From: Myxococcales bacterium
Lineage (GTDB): Bacteria; Myxococcota_A; Polyangia; Palsa-1104; JAEUJZ01
Assembly: GCA_016794505.1 (NCBI GenBank)
Contig: JAEUJZ010000036.1
Location: 62,001 to 126,000, forward strand
DNA length: 64,000 nt
Direction of reading: 5' to 3'
The notes beneath the pieces were generated by a model. It worked only from the letters and a program-made list of their open reading frames with translations. It was not told the DNA's origin and did not search any database. The position numbers and the translations under genes were made by a program. Shown here piece after piece: positions 44,436 through 52,781 of this stretch; within the stretch, counting starts at the first letter, position 1, and each line of letters begins with the position of its first letter.

Positions 44436-46023
44436 GACGCGGCTTCTTGCGCGTGCTATCCCGACGAGGCTTGCTCGCAGGAGGGGGCGACGGGTTCTCT
44501 TTTTCCTCGACCGCAACCGGCTGAGCCGCCGCCGCGCTGGCGACCGCGTCGAGTACATCGTGCCGCACGGCGTCCTGACTGCGATCGAGCTGGATCAGTC
44601 GCTCGACATAGCCCGACAGACGCAGACGGATCTCTTCGACACCGTTTCCCGCGGCAAACTCGCCGTACCACGGCGTTACTCCCAAGACCGAGCCATCGCT
44701 GACCCGCACGACCGTCGCTCCGGCTGGCTCTGTATTCACGGACCAGCGCACCATGCGCGGTGCTTGCGGCGCGGGCCGTGATGCGGAAGCGTCCACGGCC
44801 CCGGCAAGCTGCCCGCTGGTCTGCGTCGCGATGCTGGTTTCCAGCGCCGCTTCTCGTCGCAGCAAGGCCGCGCGTCCGGCCCACAAGAGCGCAAACACCG
44901 CCAGTGTGCCGGCAACCAGCGGCAACACAACCGGCAGAGACCGTCGCTGGCTTGGCGGCGCTGGAGTGCGCTGCTGCCCAACTGAAACGGCCAGCGTCGA
45001 CGGCGTTCCTGCCTGCGGCGTGCCATCGGGGCGCGCTGGCTGTTGTACATCTTCTTTGTCAGCGGTCGGCATCACCGACGGTGAATCGACGCCTGGATCG
45101 GACGCACCGCTCGCCGAGACCGCCGGATTCTCTTCGCTGGTAGACACCCCGGCGCGATCGGGCGGCTGCAGATCGGGCAGCGTCGTCCGCAGCTCATCGA
45201 GCAGCCCCACCAGCTCTTTCATCGTCGGACGCTGCTGCTTGTCTTTGCAGAGCAGGCGATGCACCAGCGCAGAAAGAGGCGCAGGAACCCAGGGCGCAAG
45301 ACCCGACAGCGGCGGCGGATCTTCATAGATGTGCATCGCCATGATCTCGCCAGCCCCTGCGGCGACGAATGGCATCCGCCCGCTGAGCAAGCGAAACATC
45401 ACAACACCGAGCGAATACACATCGCTTTTCTCATCGACACCTGCTGCACCGCGGCACTGCTCCGGCGACATATAGCCGGGCGTACCCAGCAGCAGATCGC
45501 CGCGCGTCTCGGCCAAGCGCTGCGACGGCTCGCGCAGCTTGGCGATGCCAAAATCGAGCAGCTTGGTGCGCTCTCCTCCCGGTATCGCCGGATCAGCGAC
45601 CACCATGATGTTGTCCAGCTTGAGATCGCGATGCACGATGCCTTTTTCATGGGCGGCTTGCAGCGTCTCGGCCACTTGCCGGATCAGGCCGAGCTGACGG
45701 TGCAGCGACATCGTGTCGCGCTTGCGGGCCCGCCGCCCCATCGTCTCGCCCTTGAGAAACTCCATGACGATGTAGGCCGTCCCGTCGGCAAGCTGGCCAT
45801 AGTCAAAGATCTGCACAAGCCCCGGGTGCTCGATCCGGTTCACCGCGCGGGCTTCGTTGAAGAAGCGGGTGACGGCCTCGGTGTTGCGCGTGTACTCGGC
45901 GTTTAGGACCTTGATTGCGACACGCCGCTCGATGGCCTCATGTACGCACTCATAGACCACACCCATGCCACCTTGGCTGAGCTTGCGCAGCAGGCGATAG
46001 GGACCTATGTGGCCGTCGCTCAT
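44410..46023 (-). CDS. Hanks-type Ser/Thr protein kinase with PEGA domain
   Basis: A 537-residue membrane kinase. The cytoplasmic N-terminal kinase domain has SQGGMGVVY (16-24), Lys38 in AIKVLN, HRDLKLDN (131-138), Asp157 of DFG, and GTPGYMSPEQCRG in the activation segment; all catalytic residues are present. A disordered Pro/Ser/Thr linker (~285-375) leads to one transmembrane helix (~378-398, VVLPLVAGTLAVFALLWAG). The extracytoplasmic part contains a PEGA domain (~442-495, SVNTEPAGATVVR...LGVTPW...EIRLRLSGYV), often thought to bind envelope ligands. A Lys/Arg tail ends it. Its 3' end overlaps the TPR membrane protein gene. Confidence 0.9.
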   Translation of the reverse strand: MSDGHIGPYRLLRKLSQGGMGVVYECVHEAIERRVAIKVLNAEYTRNTEAVTRFFNEARAVNRIEHPGLVQIFDYGQLADGTAYIVMEFLKGETMGRRARKRDTMSLHRQLGLIRQVAETLQAAHEKGIVHRDLKLDNIMVVADPAIPGGERTKLLDFGIAKLREPSQRLAETRGDLLLGTPGYMSPEQCRGAAGVDEKSDVYSLGVVMFRLLSGRMPFVAAGAGEIMAMHIYEDPPPLSGLAPWVPAPLSALVHRLLCKDKQQRPTMKELVGLLDELRTTLPDLQPPDRAGVSTSEENPAVSASGASDPGVDSPSVMPTADKEDVQQPARPDGTPQAGTPSTLAVSVGQQRTPAPPSQRRSLPVVLPLVAGTLAVFALLWAGRAALLRREAALETSIATQTSGQLAGAVDASASRPAPQAPRMVRWSVNTEPAGATVVRVSDGSVLGVTPWYGEFAAGNGVEEIRLRLSGYVERLIQLDRSQDAVRHDVLDAVASAAAAQPVAVEEKENPSPPPASKPRRDSTRKKPRHVAIELED

Positions 46024-46111
46024 GGCGAGAGTGTCTCGGTGTCAGGGTATCACGTGAGCTGACACGCACTCAACGCGGGCGAGACGTGATGCGTCGTGTG
46101 GCTTCGTCGCC

Positions 46112-46151
46112 AAAAAAAAATGAGCCCCGGCGGGCTGGGCCTGCCGGGGCT
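46112..46151 (-). terminator. intrinsic terminator of the Lys-rich peptide gene
   Basis: AGCCCCGGC / GCCGGGGCT inverted repeat (46123-46151) with an 11-base loop; the plus-strand run of nine A (46112-46120) becomes a U-run on the minus strand. It lies 56 bases past the stop of the 46207-46359 gene and separates it from the kinase gene. Confidence 0.9.
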
Positions 46152-46206
46152 GCTGCGCGCGGTCTGACGTGCGCGCTTCAATCACAAAGCCAGCGAGAAG
46201 TAGAGA

Positions 46207-46359
46207 CTACTTCTCTTCCTTTTCGGCCTTCTTCTTGCCCTTCTTCGCGGGCTTCTCAGCCTTCTCGGCCTTGTCGTCCTTCTTCTCTTCGGCGGCGAAG
46301 GCGGGGGCGGCAACGGACAGCGCGAACACGGCGGTCAGACCAAGCAGCAACTTGTTCAT
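46207..46359 (-). CDS. 50-aa secreted Lys/Glu/Ala-rich peptide
   Basis: A tiny gene with SD GGAG upstream of the ATG at 46359. MNKLLLGLTAVFALSVAAPAFA is a textbook Sec signal peptide with an AFA cleavage site, leaving a mature ~28-residue, highly charged peptide (EEKKDDKAEKAEKPAKKGKKK). No cysteines or structure are expected. A strong terminator follows, so the gene is an independent transcription unit, as for an abundant product. Function unknown; periplasmic polyanion/polycation buffering, nucleic-acid or cell-wall binding are guesses. Confidence 0.7.
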   Translation of the reverse strand: MNKLLLGLTAVFALSVAAPAFAAEEKKDDKAEKAEKPAKKGKKKAEKEEK

Positions 46360-46575
46360 GGTGGTTCTCCCAGCTAGCGGGTTCTTGAGCGCAAGCGCCT
46401 CATCGCGCTTGCCGCAGAGCATGTTCGGCTCCGCAGAATGAATCCTCAGCATCCTGCATGCCACGGCCTGCCGCTTTGCGCCTCGACGCGATCACGACCA
46501 CTTAGGCCACGCCACCAACAAAAACACCGCCCAGCGTGAGGCGCGTTGGTACCCAGAGCCTGTGGCAGTTTTGCA

Positions 46576-48447
46576 TTAGTGCGCGCTATTGCTCGCGGCT
46601 CGCTGGGCCAGCAAGAACATGAGCAGACGCGACATCTCTCCGTCGCTGAGCTTCTTGCCAAAGGCGGGCATGTCATTCTTATCGCCGTAGTACGTGATGC
46701 TCGCTGGAGCCAGCAGAAAGCCCCGCAGCCACGCTTCGCTGCCATAGCCCAGCAGATTCGGTCCTTGACCACCGGTCTTGCCGTCGCGCTCATGGCACAG
46801 GTCGCAGTTCTTGTCTTCAAACAAGACCTGGCCGCGCGCCACCTTCGCCGCATCAACGTCTTTGCTGCCGGCGAGCGAGTACACATATTCGACCAAGTCG
46901 GTCAGCTCTGGACCCACGAGCTCGACGGGCTTCATACCGCCGCGCAGTGGGCTCTTGCCGTAAAACGCCGGACTGTCGGGAGCGCGCAGAAACGCCTCGA
47001 TGTAGCCACGCGAAAACAGCCGATTCAGGGTCGGGCCCTTCTGATCCTCGTCGGATGGGCCCATGCGATCGAGGCGATGACAGCCGGCGCAGTGCTCAGC
47101 AAACAGCTTGCGTCCCTGTTCCAGCGGATCGTTTTCATAGACCGCGATGCCCCCAGCCACCGGCACACCTTGCAGGGCCAGCGTGCGAGCGCGCACCGCC
47201 TGCGCATGGGCATCGGCCTGATGGCGCCGGAAGCTCGCGTTGCGCGCATCGTCCCGTCGAGCCAGCCCCGAAAGCAGCGCGACGCCGCCCAGGCACAGCG
47301 CAAATACTGCCAGCGAGCGCACACGCTGCGCAGCGGACAGGCCCGCGGGCCCAAGCGTGGCGGATCCTCGATCCAGCCATGGCATCAGACTCAGCGCCCC
47401 CAGAAACACAAGCGGTGCGCCCAAGGCCGCGACGATCTCAAGCGAGCCGGGGAAATACTTCAATAATTGAAATAATGGCAGGAAGTACCACTCGGGCCGT
47501 GCGTCATAGGCAACCGACGGATCGGCGGGAGCGCCAAGCTCGACGCCATGCGTGCGCACCACCGAGACGAACAGCGCCGCGATCATCAGCGTGCCGGCGG
47601 CCAGATCGTACACGGCCTGCCGCGGCCAAAATGGCTCGGTCGTTCGCGCTAGCTCGTCGGCGCCGCGCCGCCAAAGCGGGGTCACGCCGTGCCGACGAAA
47701 CAGCGCCAGATGCAAAACGACCAAGGCCAGCAGGCACACCGGCAGCACAAAGACGTGCAGCGAATAGAAGTGCGTCAGCGTCAAGTTGCCGTAGGCCTTG
47801 CCGCCCTGCACAAGCTGCTGCAGCGTCGAGCCAATAAGCGGCGTCGCCCCCAAAAGCGTCGTCGCCACCTGCGTCGCCCAGTAGCCTTTTTGATCCCACG
47901 GCAGAAGGTATCCCGTCAGGGCAAAGCCAAACAGCAGCAGCGCAAGCAGCAGGCCCGTCCACCAGTTGACTTCGCGCGGCGCACGATACGCGCCATAGAT
48001 CGCGACCTGCACCATGTGCAGCACGACCCCGATGATCAGCAGGCTGGCTCCCGACGAGTGCAGCCCGCGCACGAGCCACCCCAGCCACAGCTGATCTTGG
48101 ATATACGCAACCGAGGCCCAGGCATCGGTTGCCGATGGGGCATAAAAGGCCATCAGCAGCGCGCCGGTCAGCACTTGGTTGCACAGCGCGATGAGAAGCA
48201 GCGAGCCAAAGACATACGCAAAGCGCGGCCCACCAGAAACTGGATGATCGAGCAGCGAGCGCAGAAGTGCGCGATACCCCGTGCGCTGCTGCAGCCAGCC
48301 GTCGTCGGAATCTGAGTCCTCGGCAGCGTCACCAGATGCCGCATGCGACGACTCGGGTGCGCTCGCCGACTTTGATTCCGGCGCGCTCGCCGACTTTGAT
48401 TCCGGCGCGCTCGCCGAGTTCGATTCAGGCGTCTTCACGGCGGCCAT
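46576..48447 (-). CDS. cytochrome b fused to diheme cytochrome c (bc complex)
   Basis: A 623-residue membrane quinol-oxidising subunit. An Ala/Ser/Glu-rich leader includes an 8-residue repeat. Cytochrome b helices carry heme ligands His130/His144 (HX13H) and His231/His246 (HX14H). The second spacing is that of cytochrome b6, while the Qo motif is PEWY (318-321), as in bc1. After the helices, a C-terminal cytochrome c region binds two hemes: CAGCH (453-457) and CDLCH (548-552), with possible Met ligands such as MPAF. The ATG at 48447 overlaps the Rieske stop by one base (TGATG). It forms a compact bc complex with that Rieske protein and replaces a separate cytochrome c1/f. Confidence 0.9.
   Translation of the reverse strand: MAAVKTPESNSASAPESKSASAPESKSASAPESSHAASGDAAEDSDSDDGWLQQRTGYRALLRSLLDHPVSGGPRFAYVFGSLLLIALCNQVLTGALLMAFYAPSATDAWASVAYIQDQLWLGWLVRGLHSSGASLLIIGVVLHMVQVAIYGAYRAPREVNWWTGLLLALLLFGFALTGYLLPWDQKGYWATQVATTLLGATPLIGSTLQQLVQGGKAYGNLTLTHFYSLHVFVLPVCLLALVVLHLALFRRHGVTPLWRRGADELARTTEPFWPRQAVYDLAAGTLMIAALFVSVVRTHGVELGAPADPSVAYDARPEWYFLPLFQLLKYFPGSLEIVAALGAPLVFLGALSLMPWLDRGSATLGPAGLSAAQRVRSLAVFALCLGGVALLSGLARRDDARNASFRRHQADAHAQAVRARTLALQGVPVAGGIAVYENDPLEQGRKLFAEHCAGCHRLDRMGPSDEDQKGPTLNRLFSRGYIEAFLRAPDSPAFYGKSPLRGGMKPVELVGPELTDLVEYVYSLAGSKDVDAAKVARGQVLFEDKNCDLCHERDGKTGGQGPNLLGYGSEAWLRGFLLAPASITYYGDKNDMPAFGKKLSDGEMSRLLMFLLAQRAASNSAH
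48356..48427. repeat. three tandem copies of a 24-bp unit inside the cytochrome b-c gene
   Basis: Units at 48356, 48380 and 48404 encode the 8-residue repeat SASAPESK (with an N variant in the first) in the cytoplasmic leader of the fusion protein. The first two differ at one base and the third at three. The frame is preserved, so length polymorphism would be tolerated. Confidence 0.85.
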
Positions 48448-49019
48448 CAGACGGGCACCTTGTTCTTCAAGGCCAAGCGGAAGCGCTGGAACTGACAGAA
48501 GACCGTGCCGCCTTTTTCCGATACATCCAGCCGATCCATATCGCGTGGAGCCGGGCCGCTTATGCGCTGTCCGTCGATAGAAAATGCGCTGTTGTGACAT
48601 GGACAGACAAACTGGCGCCGGCTTCCGTCGTAATCGATGCCGCAGCCCGCGTGCGGACACGTGGCGGACAAGGCCGTCAGGGCGCCCGCCCGCTTGCCGA
48701 CGAACACCGAGCCGAGCTTGGTCTGATCGAGGCGATTCCATGCATCGCGCAGGCCGCTCGCCACCACCGCAGCGCGCAGCGGCTCGCCCCCTTGATCGAG
48801 ATCGGGCACCTCGCTCAGCGACGCAATCGGGACCGAGGTCGCGCGGTCTTCCTCGCTGCCAGGCTGCTTGGCGTCGCTCGTGGATCCGCGCCGCCTGCGC
48901 ACGGGACTTGTGGCAAACAGAGCCGCGGGAATGGCCCAGGCCAAGCCCAGCGCCGAAAGAAGGATGCCACCGACGACTCGCAGCGCAGAGCGCCGCTCGC
49001 TGCTTTGCAATTCGCCCAT
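48447..49019 (-). CDS. Rieske iron-sulfur protein of the bc complex
   Basis: A 190-residue protein with one N-terminal transmembrane or Tat-like segment (RRSALRVVGGILLSALGLAWAIPAALF) and a periplasmic Rieske domain. The 2Fe-2S ligands are Cys121/His123 (CPHAGC) and Cys139/His142 (CPCHNS). Cys126 and Cys141 form the stabilising disulfide of high-potential Rieske proteins. The proline loop is less clear than in mitochondrial proteins. Its stop overlaps the start of the cytochrome b-c fusion by one base, so both subunits are made together. The porin-like gene precedes it by 84 bp in the same direction. Confidence 0.9.
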   Translation of the reverse strand: MGELQSSERRSALRVVGGILLSALGLAWAIPAALFATSPVRRRRGSTSDAKQPGSEEDRATSVPIASLSEVPDLDQGGEPLRAAVVASGLRDAWNRLDQTKLGSVFVGKRAGALTALSATCPHAGCGIDYDGSRRQFVCPCHNSAFSIDGQRISGPAPRDMDRLDVSEKGGTVFCQFQRFRLALKNKVPV

Positions 49020-49103
49020 CTTCGCGATTTTACAATCAGGGCACGCTGGGCCGTCGGCTTTCTTCGGCCGCTTCAGCCCACGGCAAGCGGCGGATGTGAT
49101 CGT

Positions 49104-50501
49104 TCAAAACTGATACGCGATGCCGGCATTGATCTGATTTGTCGCACTGCCTGCGACCTCAGTATGGCGGTGCTGATAGTCAAGCTTGACGGCGATCTCG
49201 AAGATCGGACGGAAGGTCAGGCCCAGCGTCCACACGCTGCGATCGTTGCCCGGCTGTCGCGACAGCAATAGCCCCGTCTGCGGCACATCGAGTTGGGTAT
49301 CGCTGCGCTCATAGCGACCGAAGGCCACAAGCTGAAAGCCCGTGTGCAGCTTGAACGGACGCAGGACGTCATAGCCCAGCTCGACATAGCCGCCGGCCAG
49401 CTGACGCGCGACGGGCCCTTGCTGCGGCCGGGCCAGCGACAGCGCATAGTTCAAGCGATCCGTATCGCCGATGTGGATGTACGAAGCCTGCCCGCGCAGC
49501 GAAAGACCCCAGCGCGAAAACTTCACATCGAGCGCAACGACACCGACGGGCACATTGCCCAGGTTGGGATCGCCCTGCCCGGCGTGTGTAAAGAAGCCGC
49601 CCAGGCCCAGGTTCAACCCCAGAAGCGGGGCATAGTCGACGCGTCCGGTGAGCCCCCAGTCCCGCGTGCGCACCAAGTTGTCTTGTACGCCCAGGCGAAT
49701 GCCGACATCGGCCCGAAAGTCCTCGGCGCGCAGACCGGGCGTCACATACACCTGATAGCGCAGCGGCCCCACCGCACCGAACAGCCCAGCGACCAGCTGC
49801 TTCCATGTGCTGGGGATGATGAACAGGTCGGCATCGGGGCGCTCGACGCCATTAAACGTCGACGGCTCGTGATACAGGTTCACCAAGCTAAGCGGCACCA
49901 AGCTCATGCCGGCGCGCAGGTTTAGCCAGCGCACGATCATGAAGTCGAGCAGCGCTTGCTCGACGGCGACCTCGCCCTGCTTGCCCGACGTGGTCAGCGC
50001 GTGTTCAAACTCGATCTCGGAAAAGAACCGGATGCGGTCGGTGAAGTTGAAGCCGAAGTACAAGATGGTGCGACGCAGGTCGGCGATCGCCGGCCCCGCC
50101 CCCGGTCCAAACGGCGCATTCACCACCGCTTCGCCATAGCCACCGACGGCAGCCCCGCGCAGCTTGTTGGTTCGCGGATCCAGCGCGACGTCGATCTGGC
50201 TCTGGCGAGGCAGGGCCAAGATGCCGCTCTTTTTCACGGCGGCAGGCGGCTGATCGGACAAGACGATCGGCGACTGAATCGGCACCTCTTCGTCCAAGGT
50301 CGATGCCGGTGCCGCAGGTGCCGCTGCGGTATTCGGCGGCGGAACAGCGACGGTCGACGTTGCGGCAGACGGGTTTTCTTGCTCAGGCGCAAGGACGATC
50401 ACCGGCCCAGGTGGGCTTTGGGCTTGCGCAGGCGGTGCGATGACCGTCAGCAAGCAGGCAGCGCAGAAAGACGCCAGCGACCGACAGATTGGCTGTGACA
50501 T
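49104..50501 (-). CDS. porin-like outer-membrane beta-barrel protein
   Basis: A 465-residue exported protein. The signal peptide (ASFCAACLLTVIAPPAQAQS) starts at the ATG at 50501; the frame upstream to 51005 is a shadow of the next gene. A Pro/Ala linker (~30-90) precedes a barrel with amphipathic strands, for example TILYFGFNFTDRIRFFSEIEFEHAL, GLNLGLGGFFTHAG, GGYVELGYDVLRPF, and a terminal Phe (AGIAYQF). The layout resembles phosphate-selective porin O/P-type barrels. No substrate can be named. It lies between the imelysin-like lipoprotein and the Rieske gene on one strand, possibly a single operon. Confidence 0.7.
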   Translation of the reverse strand: MSQPICRSLASFCAACLLTVIAPPAQAQSPPGPVIVLAPEQENPSAATSTVAVPPPNTAAAPAAPASTLDEEVPIQSPIVLSDQPPAAVKKSGILALPRQSQIDVALDPRTNKLRGAAVGGYGEAVVNAPFGPGAGPAIADLRRTILYFGFNFTDRIRFFSEIEFEHALTTSGKQGEVAVEQALLDFMIVRWLNLRAGMSLVPLSLVNLYHEPSTFNGVERPDADLFIIPSTWKQLVAGLFGAVGPLRYQVYVTPGLRAEDFRADVGIRLGVQDNLVRTRDWGLTGRVDYAPLLGLNLGLGGFFTHAGQGDPNLGNVPVGVVALDVKFSRWGLSLRGQASYIHIGDTDRLNYALSLARPQQGPVARQLAGGYVELGYDVLRPFKLHTGFQLVAFGRYERSDTQLDVPQTGLLLSRQPGNDRSVWTLGLTFRPIFEIAVKLDYQHRHTEVAGSATNQINAGIAYQF

Positions 50502-50556
50502 GGCAGGCTCACGAAGTGGACCGGTAAGAGGATTAGGGGGCGAGGTTCCGTCGCTG

Positions 50557-51429
50557 TCACGTGACATCAACGGGCGCAGAGACCGAAAGGCCAAGCGCGG
50601 TACCCATCGCCAAAAACGCCGCGCTGAGCTCGCCACAGTCCCGCAGAAACGCGACTTTGTTGCGCACTGCATCGACGCTGGGCAGACCTTGTACCTGCGC
50701 CAGCAGCGCAGCCAGCAAGGCTGTCGCTCGCTGATGCAAGACGGGATCGGCTCTCTCGACGGCGGGGGCCAGCGCTTGATACATGGCCTGCAAGCCCACC
50801 AGGTTGTGCTCGATCGAGAGATGCGAAGCTCCGGCGTAGGGGCTGTCTGAGCCATCGAGCTTGGTCGCGACCACTGCGGCCTGTGCAGACAGGCTGCCAA
50901 GCAGTGCCGACAGCGTAACGGCGTTGGCTGGATCCGGCGTCGCGTTCGACAGTGCGACCGCCGACGTGGCGAGCGCCTGGCCGAGGCTCTCGATGCGAGC
51001 GGCATCTAGGGCGGCGCTCGAAAACAGCGCGGGCTCTAGCTGGCGCAGCCCGGTCGTGGCCAGCGGATCGTCGAAGCGCCCATCGAGCGCTTGATTGAGC
51101 GCGGGCGTCGCGACAAAGAAGAACGCCGCTCCGCGATCGTAGGCCAAGCGCACTGAGCGCCAGCCAGTCCGCGCCGCTGCCAAATCGCGGGGGGCTCCCA
51201 TGCTCATTTGCGTGGATGCAGCCACTGGCAGCGAGGCCCGCGCGATCAGCAGGGCTTGCTCGCTGGCGTACGCGCGAATCGGCCCATCGACGAGCGCCTG
51301 CCCCAGGCTCGGCCCCAGTCGATTGTCCGGAGCACAGCCCACGGCCGCGACCGAGAGCCCCAAGGAAACTGCAGCCAACGCGAGCCGCGACCAGCCCAGC
51401 ACGAGAAGTCGAGCGCCCAATCTGCCCAT
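50557..51429 (-). CDS. imelysin/EfeO-like (M75) lipoprotein
   Basis: A 290-residue all-helical lipoprotein with signal peptide and lipobox SVAAVGC, read from the ATG at 51429. The segments ARTGWRSVRLAYDRG and ATTGLRQLEPALFSS match the WxxAR..Y and TGxHxxEkaLw regions of EfeO/imelysin proteins. The key His of GxHxxE is replaced (GLRQLEP), so metal binding may be altered. A second IEHNLVGLQAM segment could be the C-terminal half-repeat. EfeO-like proteins take part in iron or other metal handling in the periplasm. No efeU or efeB is nearby; a porin-like gene follows 56 bp downstream. Confidence 0.65.
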   Translation of the reverse strand: MGRLGARLLVLGWSRLALAAVSLGLSVAAVGCAPDNRLGPSLGQALVDGPIRAYASEQALLIARASLPVAASTQMSMGAPRDLAAARTGWRSVRLAYDRGAAFFFVATPALNQALDGRFDDPLATTGLRQLEPALFSSAALDAARIESLGQALATSAVALSNATPDPANAVTLSALLGSLSAQAAVVATKLDGSDSPYAGASHLSIEHNLVGLQAMYQALAPAVERADPVLHQRATALLAALLAQVQGLPSVDAVRNKVAFLRDCGELSAAFLAMGTALGLSVSAPVDVT

Positions 51430-51551
51430 CTCTTCATGGTCCGCAGGAACGGCCCACCGCGTCAAGTGCCACGCTGGGCACCCGTCTCAGCCTGCGCGAC
51501 GAGACCCGCGGCTCGCATCGCTTGCCGAGGCACCGCCCGCCCTGAGCCGCG

Positions 51552-52688
51552 CTATCCGCGATCGAGCGCTGCCGCAAGCCATGCCGGCAGAGACCGGAGA
51601 CCCAGCGCCGCATCCCCAGCGACCGCTAGCGGCTGGCTGCTGTACGTGTGCAGGAACAGCACGCGCTTGCCCCGCAGGCGACCCGCTTGGTCATCTGCCC
51701 ACAGCGCAGAAAAGGCCTTGGCCGTATACGTCGGATCCAAGCGCAGACCCAAATCGGCGGCACGCGAGAGGGCGTGCTGCGCCTCGGGCGTGCTGTGGCC
51801 ATAGCCTCGTCCCAAGAAGCGCGATTCGATGCGCAGCCGGGGAAAAGCGGCCAACGAAAAGCGCACATCCAGCGCCGCGCCGACGTGCTGAAGCGCCGCG
51901 CCGGCCAAGCGCTGCACCGCGGCGTGCGTCGAAAGCGGCCAGGGCACGACGCGCACCGCAACGATCTCGGAACAGACGGGCACAAGCCCACCCAAGCCCA
52001 AAAGCAGGCCTGCCGTCGTGCCGCCCGAGCCCAAGGCCAGATAGATGGCATCGAAGCGTGGCGCCTCGCCGCGCTCGATTTGCTGCGTGATCTCAAGCCC
52101 GCCAGACCACCAGCCAAGAGTCCCTATGGCATTAGAGCCCCCTCCGCTTACATACGTAAGCGCGCTGGCTTGCGCCTTCGCAGAGCGCCAGAGTCGCAGA
52201 TACGTCGTCGGAAGCGTCCACGAAAGCGCGGCATACGAGCGACAGACATGCGGGCGCAGGCCCGCTGCCAGACCGGCCAACAGGTTCTGCCGAATGTGTG
52301 CTCGGCCGGGGTCTGCGATGGGCTGCGGAAACAACACGGCGTCGACCGAAAGTCCCTGCCCGGCGCCATAGATGGCCGTCGCGAGCACATGATTTGACCC
52401 CAGGCCGCCGATGGTAATCAGGCTGCCTGCGCCTCGCCGCTTGGCGTCGGCCAACAGGAACTCCAGCTTGCGCACTTTGTTGCCGCCATAGCGCAGGCCG
52501 GCTCGATCCTCGCGCTTGACCCATAGCTCGCAGCCGCCCGGCAAGAGGCCGGGAATGCGCTCGATCGCCGTCGGAAAATCGCCCAGTGGCAGATGCGCGA
52601 TGTGCGCAGCAAGCCGTGGATACGCGGTGAACAGCGCCGGTCTTGGCGCGGCGCATCCGATGGATCCTTGGCTGCCCAGCGCCGTCAT
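51552..52688 (-). CDS. PLP-dependent ACC deaminase / D-cysteine desulfhydrase family enzyme
   Basis: A 378-residue fold-type II PLP enzyme. The Schiff-base Lys71 is in LRYGGNKVRKLEFLLADA, the standard signature of this family, with WVKREDRAGL just before it. ITIGGLGSNHVLATA and the Gly-rich ALGSGGTTAGLLLGLGGL bind substrate and the PLP phosphate. Members cleave 1-aminocyclopropane-1-carboxylate, D-cysteine or related amino acids; the exact substrate cannot be decided from the visible residues. The ATG at 52688 is preferred to a GTG at 52709. It stands alone on the minus strand, upstream of the imelysin-like gene by 122 bp. Confidence 0.8.
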   Translation of the reverse strand: MTALGSQGSIGCAAPRPALFTAYPRLAAHIAHLPLGDFPTAIERIPGLLPGGCELWVKREDRAGLRYGGNKVRKLEFLLADAKRRGAGSLITIGGLGSNHVLATAIYGAGQGLSVDAVLFPQPIADPGRAHIRQNLLAGLAAGLRPHVCRSYAALSWTLPTTYLRLWRSAKAQASALTYVSGGGSNAIGTLGWWSGGLEITQQIERGEAPRFDAIYLALGSGGTTAGLLLGLGGLVPVCSEIVAVRVVPWPLSTHAAVQRLAGAALQHVGAALDVRFSLAAFPRLRIESRFLGRGYGHSTPEAQHALSRAADLGLRLDPTYTAKAFSALWADDQAGRLRGKRVLFLHTYSSQPLAVAGDAALGLRSLPAWLAAALDRG

Positions 52689-52781
52689 GAGCGGACTATA
52701 GCGCGGCACCGCGCACGCGATGAGTGCCTCGTGCGAACCGCGCGGACAGCGATTCAGCCTGGGTGTCCGCGGCGTGATGCG

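Noticed and set aside
49104..51005. Porin gene read from 51005
   Set aside because: The first ~168 residues overlap the imelysin-like gene in another frame, and the signal peptide begins only at 50501.
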